This document shows positions 41,884 through 51,139 of a stretch of 64,000 bases of DNA, one piece after another (the stretch's first letter is position 1; each line of letters begins with the position of its first letter). Source of the stretch: Klebsiella pneumoniae (GTDB lineage: Bacteria > Pseudomonadota > Gammaproteobacteria > Pseudomonadales > UBA5518); NCBI GenBank assembly GCA_945862145.1, contig CAMAXE010000023.1, positions 1 to 64,000 on the forward strand, given 5' to 3'. Both the position numbers and the translations under genes were made by a program. The notes under the pieces are model-generated. The model saw nothing but the letters and a program-made list of their open reading frames with translations, searched no databases and was not told where the DNA came from.

Positions 41884-43116
41884 ATGAACGCCGAGTCCGT
41901 TACACCCGAAGCCTGCGGCATGAGCAGCGAGCGCCTCGCGCGCATCACCCCCTTCCTCGCGAGTTATCTGGAGAAGCGGCGCATCCCGGGATATGCGCTG
42001 CTGCTCGCGCGCCGCGGCGAAGTGGTGTTCCGCAGCGAACAGGGTGTGAAGGACTGGGACACCCAGGAAGCGATCACGCCAGACACGATCTACCGCATCT
42101 ACTCGATGACCAAGCCCATCACCTCGGTGGCGCTGATGATGCTCTGTGAGGAGGGCCTGATCCGGCTCGAACACGAGGTGAGTCGCTACATCCCCTGCTT
42201 CGAACACCTCGAGGTCTTCGACGGCGGCGACGCCGATACCTACCGCACGCGCAAACCCGCGCGCCCCGTGCGCGTACACGACCTCCTGACGCACACCGCA
42301 GGCCTCACCTACGGCTTCATGCACCAGCACCCGGTGGATGCGCTCTACCGGAAACGCGGACTGGGCCAGTGGAATGCGCGCGGCGGCACGCTGGCGGAAT
42401 TCGTCGAGGCGCTCGCAGAATTGCCGCTGCTGTTCTCGCCCGGCGAGCGCTGGAACTATTCGGTGGGTACCGATGTGGTGGGGCGGTTGGTGGAGGTGGT
42501 GTCCGGCATGGCTCTGGACCGGTTCCTGGAGGAGCGCATCCTCTCCCCGCTCGGCATGCGCGACACCGCGTTCTCGATCAGCGATGAGCAGCTTCCGCGC
42601 CTCGCGACCTGTTACGAAAAATCCTTCGCCGGCGGGGCCACACGCCGCCAGGACGGCGTGCAAGACAGCAGTTACCGCGGCGCGCAGAGTTTTCTCTCCG
42701 GCGGCGGCGGGTTGCTGTCGACCGTCGATGATTACCTGCGTTTCTGCCGCATGCTCGCGAACGGCGGCGCGCTGGACGGCATGCGGCTGCTTTCCCCCAC
42801 CACCGTAAGGTTGATGCTGCGCAACCACTTGCCGGGCAACCAGAGTCTCGAGCACATGGGGGATTCGCTGTTCACCGAGACGCAGACCCGCGGCGCAGGT
42901 TTCGGACTCGGCTTCTCGATCGTTCTGGACGGTGTGGCATCACTCAGCGCCGCAGGCGCGGGCACTTACTCGTGGGGAGGCATGGCCTCGACGTACTTCT
43001 GGGGCGATCCGGTGGAGGATCTGATCGGGATATTCATGACGCAGCTGATGCCCTCCGGGAGTTACCCCATCAGGCCGCAGATCCAGAGCCTTGCCTACGC
43101 TGCGATAGAGGAGTGA
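41884..43116 (+). CDS. Serine hydrolase, beta-lactamase fold (class C/EstB-like)
   Basis: A 410-residue protein of the beta-lactamase/penicillin-binding-protein-like esterase family. The nucleophile motif SxxK is present as SMTK (Ser74, Lys77) and the second motif as YSV in [10 protein letters not shown]; a GGxxxS-type third motif is less clear ([10 protein letters not shown]). There is no signal peptide, so it acts in the cytoplasm, which favours an esterase role (EstB/family VIII) over antibiotic resistance. It is divergent from rraA. The stretch 43117-43409 that follows has no gene that I can support; it is visibly less G+C-rich toward its end. Confidence 0.88.
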   Translation: MNAESVTPEACGMSSERLARITPFLASYLEKRRIPGYALLLARRGEVVFRSEQGVKDWDTQEAITPDTIYRIYSMTKPITSVALMMLCEEGLIRLEHEVSRYIPCFEHLEVFDGGDADTYRTRKPARPVRVHDLLTHTAGLTYGFMHQHPVDALYRKRGLGQWNARGGTLAEFVEALAELPLLFSPGERWNYSVGTDVVGRLVEVVSGMALDRFLEERILSPLGMRDTAFSISDEQLPRLATCYEKSFAGGATRRQDGVQDSSYRGAQSFLSGGGGLLSTVDDYLRFCRMLANGGALDGMRLLSPTTVRLMLRNHLPGNQSLEHMGDSLFTETQTRGAGFGLGFSIVLDGVASLSAAGAGTYSWGGMASTYFWGDPVEDLIGIFMTQLMPSGSYPIRPQIQSLAYAAIEE

Positions 43117-43409
43117 ACACGGCGGTGGCGCGGTGCATTGCATGTGTCAGGCCTTGCGACAGGAGTCGGTCGCTTGACATCACGTGCAGCGATACGCAGG
43201 CTTGTCCCTCCAAGGCCTTCCATACGACTCTCGACTATCCGGGCAGGTACTTGCCCTGCCATGTCATCGAGTAGCGATGTGAGCGGCTGGGCACGGCATT
43301 ACGACTTTAACAGCCCAGTGGATTTTCTATGAGCCCCCGGGGAGCGGCACAAGAAAAATAGCTGTCTACCGACCACAGCGATACTACGCAAACGTCAAAA
43401 GGAAAGAAT

Positions 43410-44585
43410 ATGAACCAAGCAATAGTCAGAACTGCTGTCGTTTCCGCGTTATGCGTTGCTCTATGGGGGTATGCCGGTGCCAACGCGCTGGAGGCTCCTC
43501 TCTCCGGTTCGTCTGTGAGTGTCGCCGAACCCCTGAAAGTGATCATCAATAAGAGCTTCATCAGCCCGCTAGTCGAGATTTTTGGCGACGTCAATGTAGG
43601 CGAAAAGATATTCATTGCAGGCAACACGATTGTGCGTGCCGATCCCGAAACGCGCATTTGTATTGGTAGTGAAACCAATATTCAGGATAACACCCTGTTT
43701 CTCGCCCTTAGACCTAATCCCGGCCCGGTGTCGGCGTGCGGCCCTCGTTCGAGCAGCACACAGAATCGCGTAAGTATTGCGCATCAGGCGGTTGTTATTA
43801 ATTCCAGCATCGGAAACTTCAGCTTTATCGGTTTTCACGCACATATCGAAAACTCTGTGCTTGAAGACGGGGTCTTCGTGCTACATGGCGCGACTGTCGC
43901 TAATGTGCGTGTCCCCAAAGACCGAATTGTTCCAATTGGCGCGGTAATCAAAACGCAACGCGACGCCGATGCTCTGCCTTTGAAGACCGATGCCCACGCC
44001 AAATTTCAAAAGGATGTGCTGCACGTGAATCTCGAATTCGCGGAGCAATATGCCGTGCTTTATGAACAGAACGGTTTCGATGCAGTATCGGGGGTCTCCG
44101 TTGCACCAAAGACATCGTTCAATGCGAAGCAGGTGAAGCCGAGTTTAGGGAAAAACGTGCGACTTTCTGAGTTCGTCCGCATCGTCGGCGATGTCAGGAT
44201 TGGTGATAACAGCGTGATCGGTCGACGCGCTGCGATACGCGCCGATGAAGGCACTCCGATTATCATCGGTGAGAATGCGGACATCGATCACCGCGTGACG
44301 TTTCATGCGCTCGAGTATTCGAGCTTGAAGATCGGAAGAAACCTCAAAGCCGCGCACAATGTTGTCTTTCATGGTCCTCTTGAGGTGGGCGATAACCTCA
44401 ATATCGGCCACGATGCCACCCTTTTCCGCTCCAAAGTCGGGAACAATGTCACTATTGGAGCGCGAGCAATTGTCGTTGATGTGACGCTGCGCGACGGCGT
44501 CGAGGTCCCGGACAACGCAATCATCACCAGCCAAGACAAAGCCGATGCCCTCTACTGGCCGCCCTACCGGTTGTACCTCGATTGA
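43410..44585 (+). CDS. Exported tandem gamma-carbonic-anhydrase-like beta-helix protein
   Basis: A 391-residue protein with a signal peptide (MNQAIVRTAVVSALCVALWG, cleaved near NALEA) followed by two left-handed beta-helix domains made of hexapeptide repeats. The first (about 40-175) carries IVRADPETRICIGSETNIQD, and the second (about 230-391) carries AAIRADEGTPIIIGENADID, then RVTFHALEYS, VVFHGPLEVGDNLNIGHDAT. The RxDxxxIxIGxxxNIQD and IGH motifs are those of gamma-class carbonic anhydrases, whose three histidines bind zinc. The second domain keeps more of these His residues; the first has lost the one after NIQD. The gene is A/T-richer than its neighbours, suggesting transfer. It could be a periplasmic carbonic anhydrase, or a binding or structural derivative. 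Confidence 0.8.
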   Translation: MNQAIVRTAVVSALCVALWGYAGANALEAPLSGSSVSVAEPLKVIINKSFISPLVEIFGDVNVGEKIFIAGNTIVRADPETRICIGSETNIQDNTLFLALRPNPGPVSACGPRSSSTQNRVSIAHQAVVINSSIGNFSFIGFHAHIENSVLEDGVFVLHGATVANVRVPKDRIVPIGAVIKTQRDADALPLKTDAHAKFQKDVLHVNLEFAEQYAVLYEQNGFDAVSGVSVAPKTSFNAKQVKPSLGKNVRLSEFVRIVGDVRIGDNSVIGRRAAIRADEGTPIIIGENADIDHRVTFHALEYSSLKIGRNLKAAHNVVFHGPLEVGDNLNIGHDATLFRSKVGNNVTIGARAIVVDVTLRDGVEVPDNAIITSQDKADALYWPPYRLYLD

Positions 44586-44655
44586 AGACCGCCACACTGA
44601 GGAGAGGGCTAAAGTGTCGGTGTCTAAGGGAAGGCGAGGGCAGGCCTTCCATTTT

Positions 44656-44961
44656 TCATTTGCCTTGCCTGTGTTTTTTGGTTAGTACCTTTGATAATTG
44701 CCTTGAGCCGCTTTCCGATGTGCCGGACTCCTTGGGTTCATTTTGCAAAATGTAAGACCTGACCCCATCTGTTTTCATCTGTTTTCCTTCTCTCGACTCA
44801 CCATGTTCGAGTCGCTCTGCCAACACCCGTAGCGCCAGCACTTTTGCGCTCGCCGTGGCCGCCTCTGCCGATGAGCCCTAGACAAGCACGCCCGGCAAGT
44901 CGGGGACCTCTGCAATCCAGCGTCCGTCCTGCTCCTGCTCGCATTCGATGGTGTAGTGCAT
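44656..44961 (-). pseudogene. HicB-family antitoxin gene broken by an in-frame amber codon
   Basis: From the ATG at 44961 (AGGGGAG ribosome-binding site) the frame reads MHYTIECEQEQDGRWIAEVP and DLPGVLV, then TAG at 44878-44880, and in the same frame continues GSSAEAATASAKVLALRVLA and ERLEHGE. Both halves are adjacent parts of the HicB/UPF0150 fold, where a tyrosine is commonly found at the site of the stop, so one base change has created an amber codon. After ERLEHGE the sequence diverges into repeat-derived sequence. No HicA toxin gene is seen downstream. Confidence 0.78.
44748..44766 (+). repeat. Dispersed 19-bp motif, copy 3
   Basis: AAATGTAAGACCTGACCCC; 18 of 19 bases match the motif at 657-675. 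Lies in the degenerate tail of the HicB pseudogene. Confidence 0.5.
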
Positions 44962-45227
44962 GGATGCTCCCCTTGCCTGAATGTCAGTGAACCCTACGGC
45001 ACGCGGGCCATGTGACCCAAGCGTTCGCGTCAGTGGGCCTCCGGCGACATCGACGCCCACGCCACCCCTTTGATGTGCCAACCGGGTCCTCCTCGATGGG
45101 CGGCAGGTCCAGCCACCAACGACAAACCTCGCCCGCAGGGCCTGCCGATGCAAACGCTCACCGATATGGCTTCAAGCGGGCTTGAGCCTTATGCTCAGCA
45201 CACAACCAATAACACGGAGAATCCTGC

Positions 45228-45839
45228 ATGAACCTCGAATCCCTCATCGAAGAAGTCGCCGCACTGCGCGCCGAAGTCACGCGCCTCACCGCCATCGAAG
45301 ACGTGCGCCGCTGCAAGCACCAGTACTGGCGCTGCTTCGACACGGCCAACATCGACGGGATGCGCGAAGTGCTGCACCCCGATGTAGTGCTGAGCGTGGA
45401 AGCTGGCATCTATTCGATGCGTTACGAGGGACGTGAACCGTATCTCGAGATGGTACGCACCGGTGCGCACGCAGACATGATCTCGCACCACAACGGGCAT
45501 CACCCGGAAATCGACATCGTCGGGCCCGAAGAGGCGATTGGCACCTGGTACCTGTACGACGATCTCTTCGAGTACCGCCGTGGCATACGCCTTTACGGCA
45601 CTGCTTTTTACCGCGACCGTTACGTCAAGCACGAAGGCCGCTGGAAGGTCATTTACAGCCAGTTCCACCGGCTCTACGAGATCGTGGCCGAGCTGCCGCC
45701 GCGCGAGAGCATCCAGGCGCATTACCTCGCCACCCACGGCTACAAGCATCCCGGAACGGATCCGCTGCCTCCCTTCCCCAAGGTCAAAAGCTACAAACAC
45801 GAAACCGGCGTGATGCCGCCCTTCCTCGACGCGAAGTGA
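45228..45839 (+). CDS. SnoaL-like (NTF2-superfamily) protein
   Basis: A 203-residue SnoaL-like protein: an N-terminal coiled/helical part (LIEEVAALRAEVTRLTAIED, VRRCKHQYWRCFDTANIDGM) and a cone-shaped beta-sheet with HHNGHHPEIDIVGPEEAIGT and RLYGTAFYRDRYVKHEGRW. Similar proteins are linked to catabolic dehydratases or isomerases, but many are uncharacterised. The TGA overlaps the GTG start of the GMC gene by four bases (GTGA), so it is translationally coupled to it. The ribosome-binding sequence ACGGAGAA lies seven bases before the ATG. Confidence 0.85.
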   Translation: MNLESLIEEVAALRAEVTRLTAIEDVRRCKHQYWRCFDTANIDGMREVLHPDVVLSVEAGIYSMRYEGREPYLEMVRTGAHADMISHHNGHHPEIDIVGPEEAIGTWYLYDDLFEYRRGIRLYGTAFYRDRYVKHEGRWKVIYSQFHRLYEIVAELPPRESIQAHYLATHGYKHPGTDPLPPFPKVKSYKHETGVMPPFLDAK

Positions 45840-47392
45840 TCGACGGTCGGTGGGATGTGATCGTGGTCGGCGCCGGCTCCTCCGGCGCCGTAGTGGCCGC
45901 ACGCATCACCGATGACCCTCGACTCAGGGTACTGCTGCTCGAGGCTGGACCGGAGTACTCCTCATCAGCAGCGCCGGCGGAAATGCAGCGCGGTCATTGG
46001 ACCGGCATCGTCGACCGTGATCGTTTTCCCCAGTTCCAGTGGATGTCGCTCGCCGCGAAACGCAGGCCGGAACGAGATCCAGAACCGCTGTGGCAGGGAC
46101 GCGGTGTAGGCGGTAGTTCTGCCATCAACGGGCAAGTTGCACTACGGCCCCCGCTGGAGGAATTCGACGAGTGGGCCGCAGCAGGCGCGCCGGAGTGGAG
46201 CGCCGCGATGGCGCTTGCGGGTTTCCGCGCCATCGAGAGCGATCTTACCTTTGGTAATGCGCCCTTCCACGGCGATGCGGGCCCCATTCCCATCGCACGC
46301 GCAGCGTTCACCGACTGGAGTGCGCTCGACCGTGCAGTGCATTCAGCGTTCCACGCCTGCGGCCTGCCCGTGATCGAGGACTGCAACGCGCCCGGTGTGA
46401 TCGGTCTGTGCGCCCTGCCCTACAACGCCCTCGACGAACGGCGCATCGCGGCTAACGAGGCCTACCTCGAGCCCATCCGCACGCGGCCCAACCTTCGGAT
46501 CGTTGGGAACGCGCTGGTCGATCGCGTGGTGATCGAGTCCGGACGCGCCTGCGGTGTAATCGCGCTAATCGGCCGAGCGGAAGTGCCCATTGCAGCGGAT
46601 CGTGTGGTGCTCTCCGCCGGGGCGATTCAATCGCCCGCGATCCTGTTCCGCTCGGGCGTGGGCCCTGCGGCAGAGCTACACGCGCTGGGCATCAGGCCCC
46701 GGCTCGATCTTCCCGTGGGACGTCGTTACCAGGAGCACCCGCATGTGTTCTTCGGCTTCCGCGTCGACCCTGCGGATGCCGTAGCACGGAATGGGCGCCA
46801 CACGAACCTTTGCGCGCGTTGGTCGTCTGGCACTGCGGGAACGGGGTTCGGCGACATGATGGCCGTTGTGAACGGCCCGGCACCCGGTGCTGAACCACTG
46901 GCGGGCATCGGCTTCAGCATCAACCAGACGTTCTCGATGGGCACGCTATGCCTCGCATCGCGCGATCCGCGCATCGACCCTCGGGTAGACATGAACCTGG
47001 CGACGGACCCGCGGGACCGTCACCGCCTGCGTGAGGCCACTGCATTCTTCCGGCGCCTCGCAGCGACGCCCGCGCTGGCCGGTATGCTCCGGGGCGAGAT
47101 CGTGGACCGCCGGGGCGAGGCCTTCCTCGCGGCATCAGACGACGCTCTCGACACGTGGATCGACGCCACCGTCGACGGGTCTGCGCACTCCGCAGCGACC
47201 TGTCCACTGGACGCGCCGGAGCGCGCTGTGGTGGGTGCCAACGCGGGCGTGCTGGGCTTAAACGGGCTTCACGTGGTGGACATGTCGATCACGCCCCGGA
47301 GCCCGCGCGCCAACACCAACCTCACGGCCTTCATGATCGGCGAGCATTTCGGCCGTCGCATCCGTGCACTTCACCTCCGGAGCACCGCATGA
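45836..47392 (+). CDS. GMC-family FAD oxidoreductase
   Basis: A 518-residue GMC (glucose-methanol-choline) flavoprotein that oxidises an alcohol to an aldehyde or ketone. The FAD Rossmann motif is VIVVGAGSSGAVVAARITDD; GMC signature 1 lies in WQGRGVGGSSAINGQVALRP and signature 2 in GAIQSPAILFRSGVGP. The active-site histidine region is AHSAATCPLDAPERAV and the second catalytic residue falls in PRANTNLTAFMIGEHFGRR. The start is a GTG overlapping the SnoaL-like gene's TGA. Its own TGA overlaps the ATG of the VOC gene. Choline-type, aryl-alcohol and terpene-alcohol substrates are all possible. Confidence 0.9.
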   Translation: MIDGRWDVIVVGAGSSGAVVAARITDDPRLRVLLLEAGPEYSSSAAPAEMQRGHWTGIVDRDRFPQFQWMSLAAKRRPERDPEPLWQGRGVGGSSAINGQVALRPPLEEFDEWAAAGAPEWSAAMALAGFRAIESDLTFGNAPFHGDAGPIPIARAAFTDWSALDRAVHSAFHACGLPVIEDCNAPGVIGLCALPYNALDERRIAANEAYLEPIRTRPNLRIVGNALVDRVVIESGRACGVIALIGRAEVPIAADRVVLSAGAIQSPAILFRSGVGPAAELHALGIRPRLDLPVGRRYQEHPHVFFGFRVDPADAVARNGRHTNLCARWSSGTAGTGFGDMMAVVNGPAPGAEPLAGIGFSINQTFSMGTLCLASRDPRIDPRVDMNLATDPRDRHRLREATAFFRRLAATPALAGMLRGEIVDRRGEAFLAASDDALDTWIDATVDGSAHSAATCPLDAPERAVVGANAGVLGLNGLHVVDMSITPRSPRANTNLTAFMIGEHFGRRIRALHLRSTA

Positions 47393-47862
47393 GCACCCGC
47401 AAGCCGGTCTTCTACCATCTCTGCATCTGCGTCTCCGACCTGGAGCGGTCGCTCCGCTTCTATTGCGAGGGGCTGGGTTTCACCCGCAACGAGAGCTTCC
47501 GGATCGGCTCCGACATGGCGCCACTGATCCAGCTCGAGGGAGAGGTGGCGCTCAGCTCGGTCTACCTCGGCCTGAGCGGCATGCGGCTCGAGCTCTGGCA
47601 TTTCGAACAGCCGGTTGCGGAACGCACGGCGGCTCGGCCGATGAACAGTATCGGCCTCACCCACTTCGCGCTGCGTGTGGATGACATCGATGCCGCGATC
47701 GCCCGCGCGGAAGCTCATGGCGGACGCTGCCTGCCTGCGACACGCACGCGCGCCAACACCGACGGATTCCAGAGCGATATCGTTTATGTGCTGGATCCGG
47801 ACGGAGTGCGGGTGGAACTCCTCTGGATGCCGGAGGGAACGGATCTCGCCGTGACATCCTGA
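47389..47862 (+). CDS. VOC-family (glyoxalase/dioxygenase-fold) protein
   Basis: A 157-residue vicinal-oxygen-chelate protein made of two beta-alpha-beta-beta-beta units: FYHLCICVSDLERSLRFYCE and GLTHFALRVDDIDAAIARAE, closing with VYVLDPDGVRVELLWMPEG. The metal-binding pattern H(FYH)...E(ELW)...H(THF)...E(VELLW) is preserved. It starts with ATG overlapping the GMC stop by four bases. It could be an isomerase, a glyoxalase or an extradiol-type enzyme; the coupled GMC dehydrogenase suggests it acts on the oxidation product or removes a toxic aldehyde. Confidence 0.88.
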   Translation: MSTRKPVFYHLCICVSDLERSLRFYCEGLGFTRNESFRIGSDMAPLIQLEGEVALSSVYLGLSGMRLELWHFEQPVAERTAARPMNSIGLTHFALRVDDIDAAIARAEAHGGRCLPATRTRANTDGFQSDIVYVLDPDGVRVELLWMPEGTDLAVTS

Positions 47863-47911
47863 GCCCCGACCAGGCTACCGCAGCGGTTTGCGCGCCTTCC
47901 ATGCGCACCGC

Positions 47912-48360
47912 TCATGCACTCACCGGTGGCCCCGTCGACGGCGGACCGAGCGAGGCGGTATCGCTCTCGGCTTTCCCACGCACCTGCGCCAGGATCCGCT
48001 CGATCAGCGCCGGCTCCTCGATGCTCGCTACGACCCGCACAGCCTTGCCGCAGCGCACGCAGCTCTCCACGTCGATACCGAAGACCCGCTTCAGCCGTTG
48101 TGCCCACCTCATCGCCGCATGGCACTCGATCGCGGAGCGCTCGGGCTGTGCACCTGCCCTGCCATTCCCCCGGCCCCTGCCCGAGGATGTCACCTCGGCG
48201 CGGCACCAGTGCTGCCAGCCGGGCGATAAAGTCCAGTGAATCGAAAACGACATGCGTCCCGTCCCGGTACGGGATCTTCAGCAGGCACATGACCTTCCCC
48301 TGCGCAGTCACCGAGAGCCGCTTTTCGGCCACCGTCAGCTGCGCCTTGCGACTGGCGCCG
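47912..48360 (-). mobile_element. Degenerate IS91-family (HUH) transposase remnant, copy 1
   Basis: Minus-strand peptides match the C-terminal end of IS91/IS801-type transposases in two frames: LTVAEKRLSV, TAQGKVMCLLKIPYRDGTHV, VFDSLDFIARLAALVPRR, then after a break MRWAQRLKRVFGIDVES, CVRCGKAVRVVASIEEPALI. The zinc-ribbon-like CVRCG and the conserved 'RLKRVFxID' are typical. Frameshifts and a deletion of about 60-70 bases near 48195 relative to copy 2 show it is dead. The last codons of livH run into this element. It borders the liv cassette on one side. Confidence 0.75.
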
Positions 48361-49222
48361 GGATCAGCCCATCCGGCCGCCAGATGAGGATGAGGATCAC
48401 GAAGCCCAGCACGAAGGCATCGCGGAAAGGGAGCGCGGCATCGGGCAGAAAAGCCTGGAACAGCACCTCTAGCATGCCGAGCGCAAAGCCTCCCGCCACG
48501 GCGCCGGTGAGCGAGCCCAAGCCCCCGATGACGGCGGCGACGAAGGCCTTGAGCACCGGAACGACGCCCATCAGCGGGTCGACCGAGCCGCGCTGCGCGA
48601 TCCACAATACAGCCGCCACGCCAGCAAGCGCGCCGGAAACGGCGAAGGCCACGGCGATCACCCGGTTGGCCTTGATGCCCATCAACCGCAGCACCTGGAA
48701 GTCCTCTGCCGCGGCTCGCATCGCCTTGCCCAGCGTGGTGCGGTTGAGGAACAGGGTGAGCGCTGCAAGCGACAGCGCTGTCATGACGATCGACAGGAGC
48801 GGCACGATGCCGATGTGCAGGAAGCCGATATCAATGACGCCGGCAAAGCCCGAGGGCAGTGGCACGGGCTTGGGCCGCGCCGAAATGCCATTCTGGAAGA
48901 TCACGCGCAGGATGGCGGAGACAGCGAAACTGGTGAGCAGAAGCCCGGTCGCATCGGCTTTGCGCATGGGGCGGAATGCAAAGCGCTCGGTCAGCAGCGC
49001 CGCGATGACGGCGACTAGCACGGCGATACAGACCGCAAAAGGGAATGGCAGCGACACGGCGGCCGCGAAGAACAAGCCATAGCCTGCCACGGTCATCAGC
49101 TCTCCATGCGCGAAGTTGACGAGGGAAACAATGGAGAAGACCACCGCAAGGCCCAGTGCCAGCAGCGCATAGATTCCGCCGAGACTGATGGCGTTGACGA
49201 TTTGCTGCAGGACGACGTCCAT
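48335..49222 (-). CDS. livH: Branched-chain amino-acid ABC transporter permease LivH
   Basis: A 295-residue inner-membrane permease with about eight hydrophobic segments; MDVVLQQIVNAISLGGIYAL, then AVVFSIVSLVNFAHGELMTV (the family's NFAHGE motif), and LIWRPDGLIPAP at the C-terminus. It pairs with the LivM-like half of the fusion protein encoded upstream. The ATG at 49222 follows the livF stop by four bases. The terminal residues AP-VARRS are encoded by IS-derived sequence at the junction (48335-48360), where LivH proteins normally end after 'RPxGLxG', so the original end is truncated or altered. Confidence 0.9.
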   Translation of the reverse strand: MDVVLQQIVNAISLGGIYALLALGLAVVFSIVSLVNFAHGELMTVAGYGLFFAAAVSLPFPFAVCIAVLVAVIAALLTERFAFRPMRKADATGLLLTSFAVSAILRVIFQNGISARPKPVPLPSGFAGVIDIGFLHIGIVPLLSIVMTALSLAALTLFLNRTTLGKAMRAAAEDFQVLRLMGIKANRVIAVAFAVSGALAGVAAVLWIAQRGSVDPLMGVVPVLKAFVAAVIGGLGSLTGAVAGGFALGMLEVLFQAFLPDAALPFRDAFVLGFVILILIWRPDGLIPAPVARRS

Positions 49223-49226
49223 AACT

Positions 49227-49928
<702 letters not shown>

Positions 49929-49955
49929 CGGGCGTCCTTCGCGTGCGGGCCAGCA

Positions 49956-51113
49956 TCAGGGCTTCGGGACGTCGGCCGGATCCGGCATGCCGGTCAGGAT
50001 CGGCTTGCGCTTGCCATCCTCGATTTCGACGATGGTGATGTCGCGGGTCGGCATGCGGTTGGTACCGGCATAGGTCACCTTTCCTGTGAGCACCTCGACG
50101 TCCTTGAGGTTCGCCAGCGCGTCGCGCAGTGCCGGGCCGTCCACCGAACCCGCCGCCCTCACAGCCGCATCGAGGATGTAGGGGATCTCATAGCCGGTTG
50201 CGACATAGACCGTCTCTGGTGCTGCACCCGTCTTCTCCTTGAACTTGTCGTAGAAGGCGGCGAGCTTCGAGCCTTCGACGGGCGAACCCGCCGTGGTGTG
50301 CACGATGCCATTGGCAATGGCACCCAGCCCAGTGATGGTCGGGCTGTCTATTCCGTCAGAGCCGATGATCGGCGCCGTCACGCCAGCACCGCGCAGCTGC
50401 TGCAGAAAAGCCGGGAAGTCCGGCTCATAGGCAGCGGTCATGATGGCGTCAGGCTGCGGGTTCAGCGCCTTGATCTTGGTAACCTCGGCGGCGAAGTCCT
50501 GCTGGCCCATGGTGTAGGTGCCTTCGCCCTCGATGGTGCCGCCCTTCTTTTTGAATACCTCTTCAAAATACTCCGGCAGCCGCAGCGTATAGGCACTGTC
50601 AGGCGACTTCAGGATGTAGATGTTCTTGTAGCCCTTCTTGGCGGCGTAGTCGGCGAGCAGCGCTGCCTGGGCGTTGTCAGCCGGATAGGTGCCGAACATG
50701 TAGTCGCCCACGGCTTCGGTGATGGTCGGCGTGGTGCCGCAGAAGGTGAGAGTGGGGATTTGTGCCGGTTGGCTGATTTGGCCTGCGGCGATCGAAGGGT
50801 CCGCGTCGCAGGGGGTGATCATCACCTTCACGCCCTCGGCAACGAGTTCCTGTGCGGCCTGCACAGTGGCGGCCGTGTCGGTGCGTGTGTCTTTGATGTC
50901 GAGAACGATCTTGTACTTGCCGGCAAGTCCGCCCGTGGCATTGAGTTCGTCGACCGCCATCTTGAAGCCGGCAAGCGAGGGCTGGTCTGAATAGGCGAGA
51001 GCGCCGGTCTGGCCGGTAGCAAGGCCGATCGTGATGTCCTCGGCGGCAGCTGCCGTGGTGAGGCCGGCGAGACCCACGGCACTGGCCAGCATGGCGAAGC
51101 GGAAGTTCGTCAT
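49956..51113 (-). CDS. Periplasmic substrate-binding protein, branched-chain amino-acid type
   Basis: A 385-residue type I periplasmic binding protein with signal peptide MTNFRFAMLASAVGLAGLTT ending in AAAAED. Family sequence: DITIGLATGQTGALAYSDQP, DSAYTLRLPEYFEEVFKKKG and GQQDFAAEVTKIKALNPQPD. The cluster context (livH, livF, livMG) assigns it as the ligand receptor of the same importer. Relatives bind branched-chain amino acids, amides, urea or aromatic compounds, so the ligand is open. It precedes livF by 27 bases and follows the livMG fusion by 26 bases. Confidence 0.92.
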   Translation of the reverse strand: MTNFRFAMLASAVGLAGLTTAAAAEDITIGLATGQTGALAYSDQPSLAGFKMAVDELNATGGLAGKYKIVLDIKDTRTDTAATVQAAQELVAEGVKVMITPCDADPSIAAGQISQPAQIPTLTFCGTTPTITEAVGDYMFGTYPADNAQAALLADYAAKKGYKNIYILKSPDSAYTLRLPEYFEEVFKKKGGTIEGEGTYTMGQQDFAAEVTKIKALNPQPDAIMTAAYEPDFPAFLQQLRGAGVTAPIIGSDGIDSPTITGLGAIANGIVHTTAGSPVEGSKLAAFYDKFKEKTGAAPETVYVATGYEIPYILDAAVRAAGSVDGPALRDALANLKDVEVLTGKVTYAGTNRMPTRDITIVEIEDGKRKPILTGMPDPADVPKP

Positions 51114-51139
51114 GGTGGTTTCCTCCTGTTGTGTTTTTA

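Larger units (their letters stand above)
44586..45227. other. Gene-poor stretch with a broken antitoxin gene
   Basis: This 642-base stretch contains a HicB-type pseudogene on the minus strand (44656-44961), one copy of the dispersed motif (44748-44766) and a degenerate inverse of it near 44641-44658. The rest appears non-coding; 44962-45227 ends in the upstream region of the SnoaL-like gene. Confidence 0.6.

Noticed and set aside
41884-43116. Antibiotic-resistance beta-lactamase
   Set aside because: It has SxxK and Y-x-(N/V) motifs but no signal peptide, and resembles EstB-type esterases; resistance cannot be supported.
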